In this document: positions 25,311-34,768 of the stretch, piece by piece
Numbering within the stretch: the first letter of the stretch is position 1
Layout: each line of letters begins with the position of its first letter
Origin: Planctomycetaceae bacterium
GTDB lineage: Bacteria > Planctomycetota > Planctomycetia > Planctomycetales > Planctomycetaceae
Direction: 5' to 3'
DNA length: 64,000 bases
NCBI GenBank assembly: GCA_029259845.1
Contig: JAJDEI010000221.1
Span: 80,380-144,379, forward strand
The notes under the pieces: generated by a model
What the model was told of the DNA's origin: nothing
What the model saw: only the letters and a program-made list of their open reading frames with translations
Databases searched by the model: none
Made by a program: the position numbers and the translations under genes

Positions 25311-26225
25311 ATGCAACTTGGGTTTGTCACCGCCATCCTGCCGGAACTGTCGCTCGAAGAGGTCCTTCGGTTCGCTGCCGAGACCGGTTACGAATGCGTG
25401 GAGGTCATGTGTTGGCCGCTCAGCAAGGCTGAACGCCGTTATGCGGGCGTGACACACATCGACGTGACGGACTTCTCCGCCGCCGATGCCGACCACATCC
25501 GCAAGCTCACCGACGAGACGGGCGTCGCCATCAGCGGCTTGGGCTACTATCCCAACGCGCTTTGTCCTGATCAGGAGGAGTCGGGCCGCTACGTCTCCCA
25601 CACCCGCAAGACGATTGCCGCCGCGGCCAAACTGGGCGTCAACTGCATGACTTCGTTTGTCGGCCGCGACTGGACGAAATCGGTCGACGACAACTGGCCC
25701 CGCTTCCTGGAGGTGTGGCGTCCGATCATCGCTTTTGCAGAACAGCAGGGGGTTCGCGTGGCCATCGAGAACTGTCCCATGCTGTTCAGCGACGACGAGT
25801 GGCCCGGCGGCAAGAACCTCGCCTGCTCCCCCGCCATCTGGCGACGCATGTACGCCGATATCCCCAGCGATCACTTCGGCCTCAACTACGACCCGTCGCA
25901 TCCCACATGGATGCAGATGGATGCGATCAAACCGATCTGGGAATTCGCCGACCGGATCTTCCACGCCCACGCCAAGGACGTTCGCGTCGACCGTGACAAA
26001 CTCGACGACGTCGGCGTCCTCGCGTATCCGCCGGAATTTCACACGCCCAAACTGCCCGGCCTCGGCGATGTCAATTGGGGCCGCTTCTTCGCTGCGCTCA
26101 CCGACGTGGGGTACGATGGCCCGGTGTGCGTCGAGGTCGAAGACCGCGCCTACGAAGGGACCCTGGAGTCCCGCAAGGCGTCGCTCCGGCAGAGCGCGCG
26201 GTACCTGCGAAACTTTCTGCCGTGA
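25311..26225 (+). CDS. Sugar phosphate isomerase/epimerase family protein (TIM barrel)
   Basis: This 304-residue protein has the AP-endonuclease-2-like barrel. Metal-binding residues are visible in [10 protein letters not shown] (Glu), [10 protein letters not shown] (Asp, His), [11 protein letters not shown] (His, Asp) and [11 protein letters not shown] (Glu). Such proteins act on sugars or inositols, but the substrate cannot be told from the sequence. No signal peptide is seen. It stands alone, divergent from nadA. Directly after the stop codon is a tract of TTCGGTACTCGG-like units. Confidence 0.88.
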   Translation: MQLGFVTAILPELSLEEVLRFAAETGYECVEVMCWPLSKAERRYAGVTHIDVTDFSAADADHIRKLTDETGVAISGLGYYPNALCPDQEESGRYVSHTRKTIAAAAKLGVNCMTSFVGRDWTKSVDDNWPRFLEVWRPIIAFAEQQGVRVAIENCPMLFSDDEWPGGKNLACSPAIWRRMYADIPSDHFGLNYDPSHPTWMQMDAIKPIWEFADRIFHAHAKDVRVDRDKLDDVGVLAYPPEFHTPKLPGLGDVNWGRFFAALTDVGYDGPVCVEVEDRAYEGTLESRKASLRQSARYLRNFLP

Positions 26226-26264
26226 CGGCATTCGGTACTCGGCGTTCGGTGTTCGTTCTTCGGG
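26226..26264 (+). repeat. TTCGG-type iterated tract after isomerase stop
   Basis: GGCATTCGGTACTCGG and GCGTTCGGTGTTCG form short imperfect iterations directly after the stop at 26223-26225. Similar units (GGTACTCGGTACTGAATCC) occur in frame in mutS near 47920. Confidence 0.5.
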
Positions 26265-26374
26265 TCGGCGACGACAAGACCTGCGGCGGCAGCGAAAGGT
26301 TAAACTGCCAGGACGCAAGTCATCGCGAGCTAGGTCGTGTCGACATTCAAGCGGCCTGTCTTGCAGGGAATTTC

Positions 26375-26495
26375 GGGTAGCACCGGTTGTCCCAACCGGT
26401 GCCGCACAGCGGCAGGAAGCTTGTTCTTCAACGGACGATTCACCCAGAGGCTTCTTGTCGCGAGGCGACACGGGTTGAGGCAACCCGTGCTACCC
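26375..26495. repeat. 121-bp bi-hairpin element (GGGTAGCAC ends)
   Basis: The left end GGGTAGCACCGGTTG forms a hairpin with CAACCGGTGC; the right end has CACGGGTTG and CAACCCGTGCTACCC. The outer GGGTAGCAC/GTGCTACCC pair is inverted. It lies between the convergent isomerase and propeller genes. Confidence 0.75.
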
Positions 26496-26514
26496 TTTTC
26501 GAATGTCAACACAG

Positions 26515-28872
26515 CTAGTCTTCCGGCTCCACGATAAAGCCGTGATAGACGCCCATGTAGTAGGGGAGCAGAAACGCGGCACCGTCGGTGAGCGTCCGGC
26601 CGTCCCCGCCTTCGCTGAGCCGCCACGGGTCGTGGTTCCAGTGTTCGATGTTCCGTTCATCGATGGGCGTCACGTTGCCGTTCCGCCGATGTCCGCGAGC
26701 GTCCCGCCAGGGAAGCAACGTGTTTTTCATGCGGACAATGTCACTGCGGTGCGTGTGGTCAAACGCATGCCGCACACGATCGAGCGGATATCGCTTGAGC
26801 GTGCCGACCGCTTCCTCCAGCGCGGCTGGGGGAACCGTCGGCCAGGAGCCGCCCCATTTGGCGAATTGGGCGGCGAACACAAAGTTGAACAACGGGTTGA
26901 GCTCCGGACGCTCGTTGAGCCAATAGCGGTACATCGATGTCAGATACAACCGCCGCAGTTCGGGGTCGTCCTCGTACGAAATCGCCGTGTCGTAGCACAT
27001 GAAGGCCATTTCATCGTCGGACTGATTACCGGTCCCGGGGCCGGCCTGTGTTTTGGAGATCAAGATGCTGGCCTTATAGCCATGATCGTAAAGCAGGGAC
27101 CGGTAGGCCTCGCGGTATTTGTCGGCCCCCGTCATGTGCAGGGCCACCTTGAGGTAGGACAGAATACTGAGCGTGTTCAGCGGGCGCTGGTTGATCATGT
27201 CGCCCGAGTTGAGGTCCTTCGGGCTGAAGCGTCCCCAGCGCGTCGGCTTGCCGTCGTGGTCGACGAGGGAGTAGTCGTGATCGAGGAGATGGTCGGTGAT
27301 GGCGACGACAACATCACGGACCCGCTGCTTCTCCTGTTCCGTCTCGGCAACAAGATCATAGTACAGGGCGTACAGAAAATAGTGGCCGTCGAGTTCGTCG
27401 GAACTGGTGTCGGTCTTCCAGTACCACTGGCCGTCCGCGCTCGTTGGCCAGCGGGGCGAAAGGACTTTCCATTGCGGGTCCCGCTTCTGGTTTTTGCGGT
27501 CGTTTTCGATGCTGTCGCCCGGCTCGCCATTGGGGTTGGGGCCGGACGTCGGGAGGATCGTGCGAGCCGGGAAACCGGGCGGTGCCGGATGGGACCCGCC
27601 TTGCGTCACCTGGCTCAAGAACCGCAGGGCCTCAAATGCGTCGGTCGCCCGTTTTTTGGCCAACGGATCCTTCGTCGCCGCATAGGCATAACATTCCCCC
27701 GCACCATACATGGCGGTCCAGAGTCCGTCGTTGTCGCTGTCGTACTGCGTCCATTCGCTCTTGTCGCCCAGGTTTTTCAGACGCACGCTGAGCACATAGC
27801 CGTAGGGGGTGCGGCGGTGGTACTTGTCGATTTCGTCTTCGAAAAACTTCGCCTTCTTCGCGAGCGTGATCGGTTTGCGTTCGATCACACCAACGCCCTG
27901 AGGCGTCGCGAACCAGGCGTCGCCGTTGGTGGTGACCGCGATGCTGCGCACCTCTTCGCCGGGCAGCCATTGGGGAGCCTGGCGGTACTCCCACGTGGTG
28001 CCGTCGAAACGAATGGCCCCCTTCGTGGTCCCCAGCCAGATGATTCCCTCCTCGCCGACGGCCATCGTGGTGAAGTCATCGTACGGCAGTCCGTCGTAAC
28101 CGGTCAGCAGCCGCCAGCCGTCGGATGTTTGCACGCCCACCCCTTGCGGACTGGCAAACCACAGACGGTCCTTGTCGTCAAAGACGACTCCCCGCACATC
28201 CCGCGGTGCCCAGCTCCGCTTGCCGTCGCTGGGGAACAAGGGCTGCCACCCGTCCGGCGTCTCCAAAAACAGCCCGCTCCCGCCGGCGACGGCACGTCGT
28301 CCATCGGCGGCGACCGCGACTGCCCGAACGTCGCTCTCCAATTCGCGAAGACCGACGGCCAAATGCATGAAACCGATGTCGCTTCGTTCGTACAGGCCAT
28401 TGCTGGCCGACAGCAATCCTGGCTGACCCGCCTTGAGCGAATACAACGTCTGTGCTTCTCGCGCCCGGGTGGGAAGGTCGATCACATGTTCCGCAGTCCC
28501 GTTTTCGACGCGATAGAGGCTTCCCGCGGCCAAGGCCATCACCCCCGCGCCGTCCGCATCGAGGAGTTTGACCGGGCCGTTGTAGTCGGTCGCCTGGACC
28601 CACTTGCCATCCTGAAAACGGGCCAACCCCTGGGCGGTGCCGGCGTAGACGACGTCATTGCTGGTCACCGCGACGGACAGGACATCATTGTCCGGGAGCC
28701 CATCGTCGGTCGTGAAGGTCGTGGCGACTTCAGCATCAAAGATCCCCACCGTGACGGCTTGAGGCTGTGGGGGGACGTTGGCACCGGGTTGCTCGGGCTC
28801 TTGGGCCGAAGCGGCAGGAAGAAATCTCGTCGAAAAGGCCAGGGCGAGAGCCAAGCGAGTGACTGTAGGCAT
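26515..28872 (-). CDS. Exported propeller-domain protein with C-terminal helical domain
   Basis: This 785-residue protein has a signal peptide (residues 1-24, ASAQEP cleavage). It has repeats of the two-component-regulator propeller type (FTTDDGLPDNDVLSVAV..YAGTAQGLARF; RLWFASPQGVGV; IIWLGTTKGAIRFDG) over about residues 40-340. The C-terminal half (about 350-785) looks like an alpha/alpha toroid, with YFLYALYYDLVAETEQEKQR and RWGRFSPKDLN. A hydrolase or ligand-binding role in the periplasm is possible but unproven. I chose ATG 28872 over 28977 because it gives a signal peptide. Confidence 0.7.
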   Translation of the reverse strand: MPTVTRLALALAFSTRFLPAASAQEPEQPGANVPPQPQAVTVGIFDAEVATTFTTDDGLPDNDVLSVAVTSNDVVYAGTAQGLARFQDGKWVQATDYNGPVKLLDADGAGVMALAAGSLYRVENGTAEHVIDLPTRAREAQTLYSLKAGQPGLLSASNGLYERSDIGFMHLAVGLRELESDVRAVAVAADGRRAVAGGSGLFLETPDGWQPLFPSDGKRSWAPRDVRGVVFDDKDRLWFASPQGVGVQTSDGWRLLTGYDGLPYDDFTTMAVGEEGIIWLGTTKGAIRFDGTTWEYRQAPQWLPGEEVRSIAVTTNGDAWFATPQGVGVIERKPITLAKKAKFFEDEIDKYHRRTPYGYVLSVRLKNLGDKSEWTQYDSDNDGLWTAMYGAGECYAYAATKDPLAKKRATDAFEALRFLSQVTQGGSHPAPPGFPARTILPTSGPNPNGEPGDSIENDRKNQKRDPQWKVLSPRWPTSADGQWYWKTDTSSDELDGHYFLYALYYDLVAETEQEKQRVRDVVVAITDHLLDHDYSLVDHDGKPTRWGRFSPKDLNSGDMINQRPLNTLSILSYLKVALHMTGADKYREAYRSLLYDHGYKASILISKTQAGPGTGNQSDDEMAFMCYDTAISYEDDPELRRLYLTSMYRYWLNERPELNPLFNFVFAAQFAKWGGSWPTVPPAALEEAVGTLKRYPLDRVRHAFDHTHRSDIVRMKNTLLPWRDARGHRRNGNVTPIDERNIEHWNHDPWRLSEGGDGRTLTDGAAFLLPYYMGVYHGFIVEPED

Positions 28873-28975
28873 GGGGGGCGACACCAGGGTATCGGAGGAG
28901 GCGGGAAAAGAATGTGCCTGCCAGTTTAGCAGGTGCTCCGCCGAATACCTTGCCGCGGCCGTCACAATGGGACGC

Positions 28976-29115
28976 ACGGGGTGCGTCCGCTCAATGGCGG
29001 CGCTCGCTCATTTCCGGGTGGCTGGGGCCCTGTTGAGGCAACGCAAACCTGTCCTCAGTCCGAAGATTGGGGCCGTGACGCGATTCGTCCAGCGTCCGCA
29101 GCCCGAGAGTTGCGT
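28976..29115. repeat. Interspersed repeat, copy A
   Basis: A stretch containing CATTTCCGGGTGGCTGGGGC and, about 45 bp on, GGGGCCGTGACG matches a stretch at 63725-63860 over some 115-140 bp at about the same spacing. A shorter piece matches 54931-54982. A hairpin GGACGCAC/GTGCGTCC lies at its left edge. It is non-coding. Confidence 0.7.
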
Positions 29116-29204
29116 GCGGGTGATCAATCATCGTTTTTCGATCGCCCCAGCCATTCCCACCATTGAGTGGCTGCGCCCGGTACGCTTGGATGTCCGCGGC
29201 GTCC

Positions 29205-29468
29205 TCAAAGCATCGTCGGTCCGGCCAACGTGGGAGGGCGTTTGGCGATGCCCGCTCCCGTGAGCACCCGCTCGATTTCGTGGGTCGAAAACCCTCGGGC
29301 CAGCAAGTCGTGGACAAGGGCGGTCGCCGCCTCGCGCTCTCGCACCTTGCGCCACTGGCAGAACGCCACGCTGGCCACGCATGTCAGCGTGGTGGCTGCC
29401 ATCACGACAGACACCACTAGGAGCGCCATCCGATCGGTGCCGTTAATCGATTCGAGCAGTTCGGACAT
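29205..29468 (-). CDS. Small membrane protein of unknown function
   Basis: This 87-residue protein has one transmembrane helix (residues 14-37) and a C-terminal helical segment, LVHDLLARGFSTHEIERVLTGAG, reminiscent of SHOCT-like short helical domains. AGGAAAC before ATG 29468 (minus strand) supports the start. No neighbours hint at a role. It lies between the propeller gene and the Dabb-like gene. Confidence 0.6.
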   Translation of the reverse strand: MSELLESINGTDRMALLVVSVVMAATTLTCVASVAFCQWRKVREREAATALVHDLLARGFSTHEIERVLTGAGIAKRPPTLAGPTML

Positions 29469-29623
29469 GTCGTTTCCTTTTAATCTCAGTGGCTCCGGTG
29501 TTGCGCTCGTTGGAGCGGGAGGCGCAGCACACATGGAGTTGCAGCTCTCGGCATCCTCGACCTCCTTGTGGATTCGGTGTCGCCGACGGAATCTTGGACG
29601 AAAGTTGTGCCGACTCCCGCTTT

Positions 29624-29932
29624 TCAATTCGAGGCATACGAATCGAAGATTCGGACCTGTCGCCAATTCTCCTTGTTTTCCGCAATAAACTGCTGATGCG
29701 ATTCCGAGATTTGATAGCGGTCGTGGGCGGCTTTGTCCGTGTACACGATGTGCAGAGACACTTGAAAGTCGCGGTCGTTGACGTCCCGCTGACAGTCCTC
29801 GGCCAGAACACCCGCTGCAAAAAACTCGGTGCCGGGGTGGCCGCTCAGTAAGGCGTGACAAGCACGGACCAGCCGGTCGACCGCCTCTGCAGATGTGTCC
29901 TGGAGCGAGAAGTAAACATTGTGAACAAGCAT
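29624..29932 (-). CDS. Dabb (stress-responsive alpha/beta barrel) family protein
   Basis: This 102-residue protein begins MLVHNVYFSLQDTSAEAVDRL and contains FQVSLHIVYTDKAAHDRYQIS with HQQFIAENKENW, the Dabb signature (His-x-Val..F, D-x-H..Y). The family forms dimeric alpha/beta barrels with varied, mostly unknown functions. ATG 29932; the longer frame upstream is not supported. It is on the minus strand between the small membrane protein and the CvpA-like gene. Confidence 0.85.
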   Translation of the reverse strand: MLVHNVYFSLQDTSAEAVDRLVRACHALLSGHPGTEFFAAGVLAEDCQRDVNDRDFQVSLHIVYTDKAAHDRYQISESHQQFIAENKENWRQVRIFDSYASN

Positions 29933-30041
29933 GGGAAGTTGTCTTTCCGTTGCAAGATTCCGTGAGACGGTTGTGGGCGATCTTCGCTTCGCGATAAGCG
30001 CAATGAGGGGAACGCCGCGGGATGTCCGGGGGTGTCGGTGA

Positions 30042-30755
30042 TCAGAATCGCGGACCGGAGGGCCGGCCCGCTCCGCCTCCCGACGGTGCGGGGGACGCAC
30101 TCGATCCGCCGCTGGCCTTGGCGGGAGTCCCGCCGTAATAGCGATCCCTGCGAGAGGCGTACCGGATGGGAAACGACGGCAGAATCTGAGGCTCGGCACC
30201 CGGGTACAACTCGAACCGGGGGCCGTCGAAGATCGGGCCGTTGGCTCCGTTCCGGAAGGCGGTCTCGGTCATGTGGTGCACAAAGCCGAGCCACTGCATG
30301 TCGGGGGCCGATCGGCCAAGCGGGCCGCCGCGCCGTTGGGGCTCCGGGGTGAATCCGAGCATGTCCGGCGGCAGCGGCGCAGTGTGGAAGGCGGCCAATA
30401 GGAAGGCCATCGTCACGTAACCGGTCGCCAAACCGGCCGCCCAACGGGTGACGTCGTAGACGAGCGCCTGCACCTCGATGTGGACCGGCATGATCCGCTC
30501 GGTGATCTTGCGAAACGCGAACATGAATCCGGAGAACAGGCCGACGAGCGCAATCACGTCCCAGCGATGCTGCCATTCGTCCGAGTCGGCCAGATTATTC
30601 TGGAGGAAGTCGGCAGTCACCTCAAACAGGCTCGTCGCCAGCAAACCGGAAATCACGACCGAGACAAGCATCAGCGCGGCTCCCCACGCACCCTCGCTGG
30701 CGACACACCAGGTGATGACCGCGACAATTCCAACCAGAATGATGTCCAGGATCAT
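30042..30755 (-). CDS. CvpA-like membrane protein
   Basis: This 237-residue protein has four predicted helices: MILDIILVGIVAVITWCVAS, GAALMLVSVVISGLLATSLF, a helix with DVIALVGLFSGFMFAF, and GLATGYVTMAFLLAAFHTAPL. This spacing with a glycine-rich first helix resembles CvpA-family proteins. After residue 150 comes a soluble tail ending in a Gly/Ser/Pro-rich stretch. It lies downstream of the GspE-type gene, separated by a repeat at 30831-30940. The function is unknown. Confidence 0.65.
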   Translation of the reverse strand: MILDIILVGIVAVITWCVASEGAWGAALMLVSVVISGLLATSLFEVTADFLQNNLADSDEWQHRWDVIALVGLFSGFMFAFRKITERIMPVHIEVQALVYDVTRWAAGLATGYVTMAFLLAAFHTAPLPPDMLGFTPEPQRRGGPLGRSAPDMQWLGFVHHMTETAFRNGANGPIFDGPRFELYPGAEPQILPSFPIRYASRRDRYYGGTPAKASGGSSASPAPSGGGAGRPSGPRF

Positions 30756-30830
30756 CTCGGCCCTTTTGGCGACGTGGGGATGGGGAAACGGGAAATGAAA
30801 AATGGAGACGGGTGGAGCCGATTGCAAGAA

Positions 30831-30940
30831 CCTCGTTCCCAAACTCTGTTTGGGAACGCACTACTGCGAAACTCTGTTTTGCGGACGGCAAAGCAAAGCT
30901 TTGCCGGACAGGTGTTCCCAAGCCAGAGCGCGGGAACAAG
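30831..30940. repeat. 110-bp bi-hairpin element (CTCGTTCCCAAAC ends)
   Basis: The left end CTCGTTCCCAAACTCTG pairs with TTTGGGAACG. The right end TTCCCAAGCC..GCGGGAACAAG is its inverted counterpart. The middle holds CGAAACTCTGTTTTGCG and CGGCAAAGC..GCTTTGCCG. A related hairpin is at 55010-55035. It is intergenic. Confidence 0.7.
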
Positions 30941-30981
30941 CGATGTCATTCCTACTTCAAACCAATCAAGTGTTACGGTTT

Positions 30982-32871
30982 CTATTTCACAACGCGCGAG
31001 AGTTCGTCGATGGAGGTCACGCCGCGGATGACGAGCCGCAGCCCCTCCTCTTTCATGTACAACATGCCGTGTTTGCGGGCTTCCGCACGGATCGTCGAGA
31101 CGGACGCGTTGTCGCGGATCAGGTCGCGGATGCGCTCGTTGATCATCAGGAATTCGAACACGCCGATCCGTCCCTTGTACCCGAGGTCGCCGCAGTGGGG
31201 ACAATTGGCCGGCTCGCGGGGGGGGCGGTAGAATTTCTCGATCTTGTTCGCCGGGAGTCCGGCCTTCTTGAGAAAGTCCGGGTTCGGCCGATACGGCTCC
31301 TTGCACTGCGGACAGAGCCGGCGGGCAAGCCGTTGGCCGAGAATGCCTGAAATGGACGTCGCCAGCATGGTCGGGTCGACTTCGAGGTCGATCATCCGCA
31401 ACAGGGCGGTAATCGTGTCGTTGGCGTGCACGGTGGAGAACACCATATGGCCGGTATTCGCCGCCTGGCAAGCGATGCGGGCCGTCTCGCCGTCTCGAAT
31501 TTCGCCGACCATGACCACGTCCGGGTCCTGTCGCAAAACGCTGCGCAGCGAACCGGCGAACGTCTGGTCCGCCTTCGAGTTGATCTCAATCTGCGTGACG
31601 TTATCCATCCGGAACTCGACCGGGTCCTCAATCGTGATGATGTTTTTCTGAAAGCTGTCGATCTCGTTGAGGCACGTATACAGCGTCGTTGATTTGCCGG
31701 CACCGGTCGGACCACAGCACAGGAACATCCCGTGCGGTTCGTGCACGAGGTCCCGAATGTCTTCGACCAGCTTCTTCCGCATGCCCAATTGCGTGATCTG
31801 GCTGACCGAGTTGGCCTGGTCCAGGATGCGGATCACCATCTTTTCGCCTTCGCGAGTCCCCTGGGTGGCGACACGAAAATCGATCACGCGGCCTTCGGTC
31901 TCCGCACCAAACCCGCCATCCTGGGCGCGGCGGCGCTCGGTGATGTCCATCGCACTGAGCACCTTGAAGATGTTCGTGACCGCGTCGCCGACGGCGCGGT
32001 CGAACGGCTCGGTGGGGTACATCACCCCGTCGATTCTCAGCCGTACGCCGAGTTCGTCTTCCCGGGGCTCGAGATGGATATCGGTGGCACGCCGCAGGAT
32101 CGCGTCATACACGAGTTCCTTGGCAGCCATGTAACCCTTGGAGTTCTCCACCTGCCGCGAGGTGGACGCGTCGATGCGGCCGGTCTTCGATTTCCCGACG
32201 AACTGGATGTTGGGGCCGACCGCTTCCTCCATGCGCTGCCCGGAGCCGATGTGGATACCGATTCTCGCGAGATGCCGCTTGGCCAACTTCTCGAGATGAC
32301 GCCGCGTCAGCAGCCGGCTGGATTCCGGTACGCGGTGGTTTCGCTCGTTGATGTAGAAACCTGTGGGGATGCCGCAGCCTAGCAGTGCCACGAAAAAGCC
32401 CACACCGAACATCGGAATCGTCAGAAACAGCAACAGGGCGAACAGTCCGCAGGCAAGCAGCAGCGTGTTCCAGTAAGCCGGACGCACTTTCAGCCCGCGG
32501 GCGTCATCGTCGACCCATTTGGAAAGGGCGGCCCATCCCAGGAACATCCCGATCACGAGCAGTATTTTCCAGGGGTTGAGGTAGGACTCCAAGCCGGCCG
32601 ATTCCGGGTTCCCCCGTTGGAAGGGGAGCGGGTCCGGAGGATAGGCCAGGGCCGGCCGCGCCGTGGAGGCGGGCGCCGCAGCGTCGGCAGGCTGTTCCCC
32701 TGCAGCTTCGTTCCCCGGGCCGGGCGGACCCTGTGCGACTGCCGGCGATGCGGCGAGACACAGCCCGAGCAGCACCGCCCCCGCCCATCGAATGCGATTC
32801 GACACGTCGCTGGTCCCTTCGCTTGTCAACTCGTGGCCGCACACTGCCATCACGACATTCTGCCGATTCAC
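30982..32871 (-). CDS. GspE/PilB-type secretion ATPase with N-terminal membrane segments
   Basis: This 629-residue protein carries a full AAA-type traffic ATPase domain: GPTGAGKSTTLYTCLNEI (Walker A), EDPVEF (Asp box), DPDVVMVGEIRDGETA (Walker B), and a zinc site CPQC..CPHC near residues 545-590. Unusually, it begins with a signal-peptide-like segment (residues 27-46, ending AVAQGP), then hydrophobic stretches near 99-118, 134-149 and 152-168, in place of the usual N-terminal cytoplasmic domain. The ATPase is thus tethered to the membrane. A start at 32871 or an internal ATG is possible. It follows pilT on the same strand. Confidence 0.88.
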   Translation of the reverse strand: MNRQNVVMAVCGHELTSEGTSDVSNRIRWAGAVLLGLCLAASPAVAQGPPGPGNEAAGEQPADAAAPASTARPALAYPPDPLPFQRGNPESAGLESYLNPWKILLVIGMFLGWAALSKWVDDDARGLKVRPAYWNTLLLACGLFALLLFLTIPMFGVGFFVALLGCGIPTGFYINERNHRVPESSRLLTRRHLEKLAKRHLARIGIHIGSGQRMEEAVGPNIQFVGKSKTGRIDASTSRQVENSKGYMAAKELVYDAILRRATDIHLEPREDELGVRLRIDGVMYPTEPFDRAVGDAVTNIFKVLSAMDITERRRAQDGGFGAETEGRVIDFRVATQGTREGEKMVIRILDQANSVSQITQLGMRKKLVEDIRDLVHEPHGMFLCCGPTGAGKSTTLYTCLNEIDSFQKNIITIEDPVEFRMDNVTQIEINSKADQTFAGSLRSVLRQDPDVVMVGEIRDGETARIACQAANTGHMVFSTVHANDTITALLRMIDLEVDPTMLATSISGILGQRLARRLCPQCKEPYRPNPDFLKKAGLPANKIEKFYRPPREPANCPHCGDLGYKGRIGVFEFLMINERIRDLIRDNASVSTIRAEARKHGMLYMKEEGLRLVIRGVTSIDELSRVVK

Positions 32872-32883
32872 CGAAACCTCGGG

Positions 32884-32935
32884 GTTGGAGTTCAGCCTTT
32901 AGGCTGCGCGAACAAGCGGAAGCTTGAACTCCAAC
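32884..32935. repeat. 52-bp TTGGAGTTC/GAACTCCAA element
   Basis: The left GTTGGAGTTCAGCCTTTAGG and right CTTGAACTCCAAC are inverted ends. A related copy is at 51153-51207. It lies between the pilT stop and the GspE-type start on the minus strand. Confidence 0.65.
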
Positions 32936-32970
32936 TTCTAACTTGCGATGGCATCCCCTCGAAAACGGTC

Positions 32971-34149
32971 CTACAGAATGGCGGGCGTTTTGACTTCAAT
33001 CCCCTTGAGCATCATCTTGAGTTCTTCCACGTTGGGGGAAATCTCAAACGCCGCCGCCCGGCTGACCAGTTCCCGCTGCACGAATCCGTACAACGAGTCG
33101 TTGAAAACCTGCATGCCCTCTTCCTTGCCGATGCGGATCGCGGAGGACAGCTTTTCGTCTTTCTCCTCCAACACCAGTTTGCGGACGGTGGGGTTGAAAC
33201 GCATGACTTCGACAATCGGCACCCGCGACGGCTTGTCGACCACGGTTTTCAGCAGTTTCTGGCCGACGATTGCCCGCATGTTGAAGCCCATGCTCGACCG
33301 GATCGCCCTGTGCATTTCACTGGGGAACAGGTCGAGAATACGGCCGATTGTTCCCGGCGCGCTGGAGGCGTGAATCGTTCCGAACACCAGGTGGCCCGTC
33401 TCCGCCGCGTGAATCGCCGTCTCGAACGTCGCCCGGTCACGCATCTCGCCCACCAGCATGATGTCCGGGTCCTCACGCACGGCATGGGCCATCGCAATGT
33501 GGAAGTCCTTCACGTCCATGCCCAGTTCGCGCTGGTTGATCAGGCACTTGTCCGGCGTATAGACGAATTCGATCGGGTCCTCGATCGTGAGAATGTGCTT
33601 ACGGGTCTGGTGGTTCACCCAGTCGAGCATGGAAGCGATCGTCGTCGATTTTCCCGATCCGGTGACCCCCGCCAACAGCACCATGCCCTGGTCGAACTTG
33701 CACAACTCCTCCATCACGGGCGGCAGGAACAACCCCTCGAAGTTGGGGATGTTTCGCTCGACCTTTCGGGCGACCAGTCCCGGCATGCTGAGCTGCCGAA
33801 ACAGGTTCACGCGAAACCGCCAATCGTCCCCGTCCAACGGCACGATATGGGCAAAGTCGGTCCCGCCGTTCTCTTCGTAGAGCCGCTTGTTGCGATCGTC
33901 CATGATCTCGTAGAACATTCGCCACATCGTGTCTTCGTCAATGGGCGGCATGTCCAACTCGCGGATCGTGCCCCGGATGCGCAGCATGGCCGGCTTGCCG
34001 ACCTGCAGATGCAAATCGGACGCTTCCATCTTGATTTGGATCTTGAACAGCTTGTCGATTTCCGGATTGACCGGACGGATAAACTTGAGCTGCTGGGGGG
34101 GACCCGACGATTGCGGTTCGCCCGGGGAATCTGATGCGACACTCGCCAT
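32971..34149 (-). CDS. PilT/PilU-type twitching ATPase
   Basis: This 392-residue ATPase has SDLHLQVGKPAMLRI at its N-terminus, GVTGSGKSTTIASMLDW (Walker A), IEDPIEF, DPDIMLVGEMRD (Walker B), and AAETGHLVFGTIHA with GTIGRILDLFPS, all of the pilus retraction ATPase group. It lacks the GspE zinc site, as expected for PilT. The sequence is similar in length to PilT (340-390 residues), with an extra N-terminal Pro/Ser-rich tail. It precedes the membrane-anchored GspE gene. Confidence 0.93.
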   Translation of the reverse strand: MASVASDSPGEPQSSGPPQQLKFIRPVNPEIDKLFKIQIKMEASDLHLQVGKPAMLRIRGTIRELDMPPIDEDTMWRMFYEIMDDRNKRLYEENGGTDFAHIVPLDGDDWRFRVNLFRQLSMPGLVARKVERNIPNFEGLFLPPVMEELCKFDQGMVLLAGVTGSGKSTTIASMLDWVNHQTRKHILTIEDPIEFVYTPDKCLINQRELGMDVKDFHIAMAHAVREDPDIMLVGEMRDRATFETAIHAAETGHLVFGTIHASSAPGTIGRILDLFPSEMHRAIRSSMGFNMRAIVGQKLLKTVVDKPSRVPIVEVMRFNPTVRKLVLEEKDEKLSSAIRIGKEEGMQVFNDSLYGFVQRELVSRAAAFEISPNVEELKMMLKGIEVKTPAIL

Positions 34150-34485
34150 GCGTCATCGCTCCGCTAAGAAGGGATACGTTGGGAACCAACCGGAACGTTG
34201 CCGAGGGGGCCAGCCATCATATCATGCCTGCCGACAAGGCGGGAACCCACTTTGCAATCGATTTCAGAGCCCGATGCAATCTCCGAAGAACGAACGCCCG
34301 CCGAACGGCTCGGATTACTCCACATCGCCCAGCCACCGCTTGCGGCTTGGCACGACCGGTCGGTGGCCTCTTCTCACGCCGCCAGGCCGTCGAATCTGTC
34401 ACGTGTTCCGACCGACACGACACGGCAACCCGCCGAACATCGTGACGCCATGCCGGAACATCTCGGTGAGGCATGGCCGGTGTCG
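34150..34485. other. Intergenic region, nothing recognised
   Basis: 336 bp between the pilT start and the YgiT-like gene's stop. Both genes are on the minus strand. I see no ORF with support, no hairpin repeat and no RNA gene here. Confidence 0.6.
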
Positions 34486-34707
34486 TCATGCGGCGTAACG
34501 GACGATTTCCAGTTCGGTCCCTGCTTCCACCTTCGCCAGGATCTCGTCAACCCGCCGAAGGACCTCGTCCTCGATCAGATACTCGGGACAACCGGCGCAC
34601 TGAAGCACAGGCAACCCCTTGAGAATCACGATGGCCGTGTCGCTGACCTTGAAGGGGAGATCCGTCGTCGCCGTGCAAAACTCTCCACCGCACACGGCAC
34701 ATTTCAT
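34486..34707 (-). CDS. YgiT-type zinc finger protein (MqsA N-terminal-like)
   Basis: This 73-residue protein begins MKCAVCGGEF and has LPVLQCAGCPEYLIEDEVL, so the zinc site is CxxC...CxxC. This matches YgiT-type zinc finger proteins, the N-terminal half of MqsA antitoxins, without the DNA-binding helix-turn-helix. It is often next to a DUF4258 toxin gene, but none is seen here. The start at ATG 34707 lies 61 bp after the MFS gene's stop. Confidence 0.8.
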   Translation of the reverse strand: MKCAVCGGEFCTATTDLPFKVSDTAIVILKGLPVLQCAGCPEYLIEDEVLRRVDEILAKVEAGTELEIVRYAA

Positions 34708-34768
34708 TGCTTCGGTCTCCTGCTTTTCAAGGCGTCCTGCCACTCGCCAGGGTCCGGCCGGAATGCCG

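Noticed and set aside
26503..28929. 808-residue plus-strand frame opposite the propeller gene
   Set aside because: It is an antisense shadow; the minus frame has a signal peptide and propeller repeats.
34217..34489. 90-residue minus-strand frame near the YgiT gene as a toxin partner
   Set aside because: It has Arg-rich composition, no DUF4258 motif and no ribosome site; it does not lie like a normal toxin gene.
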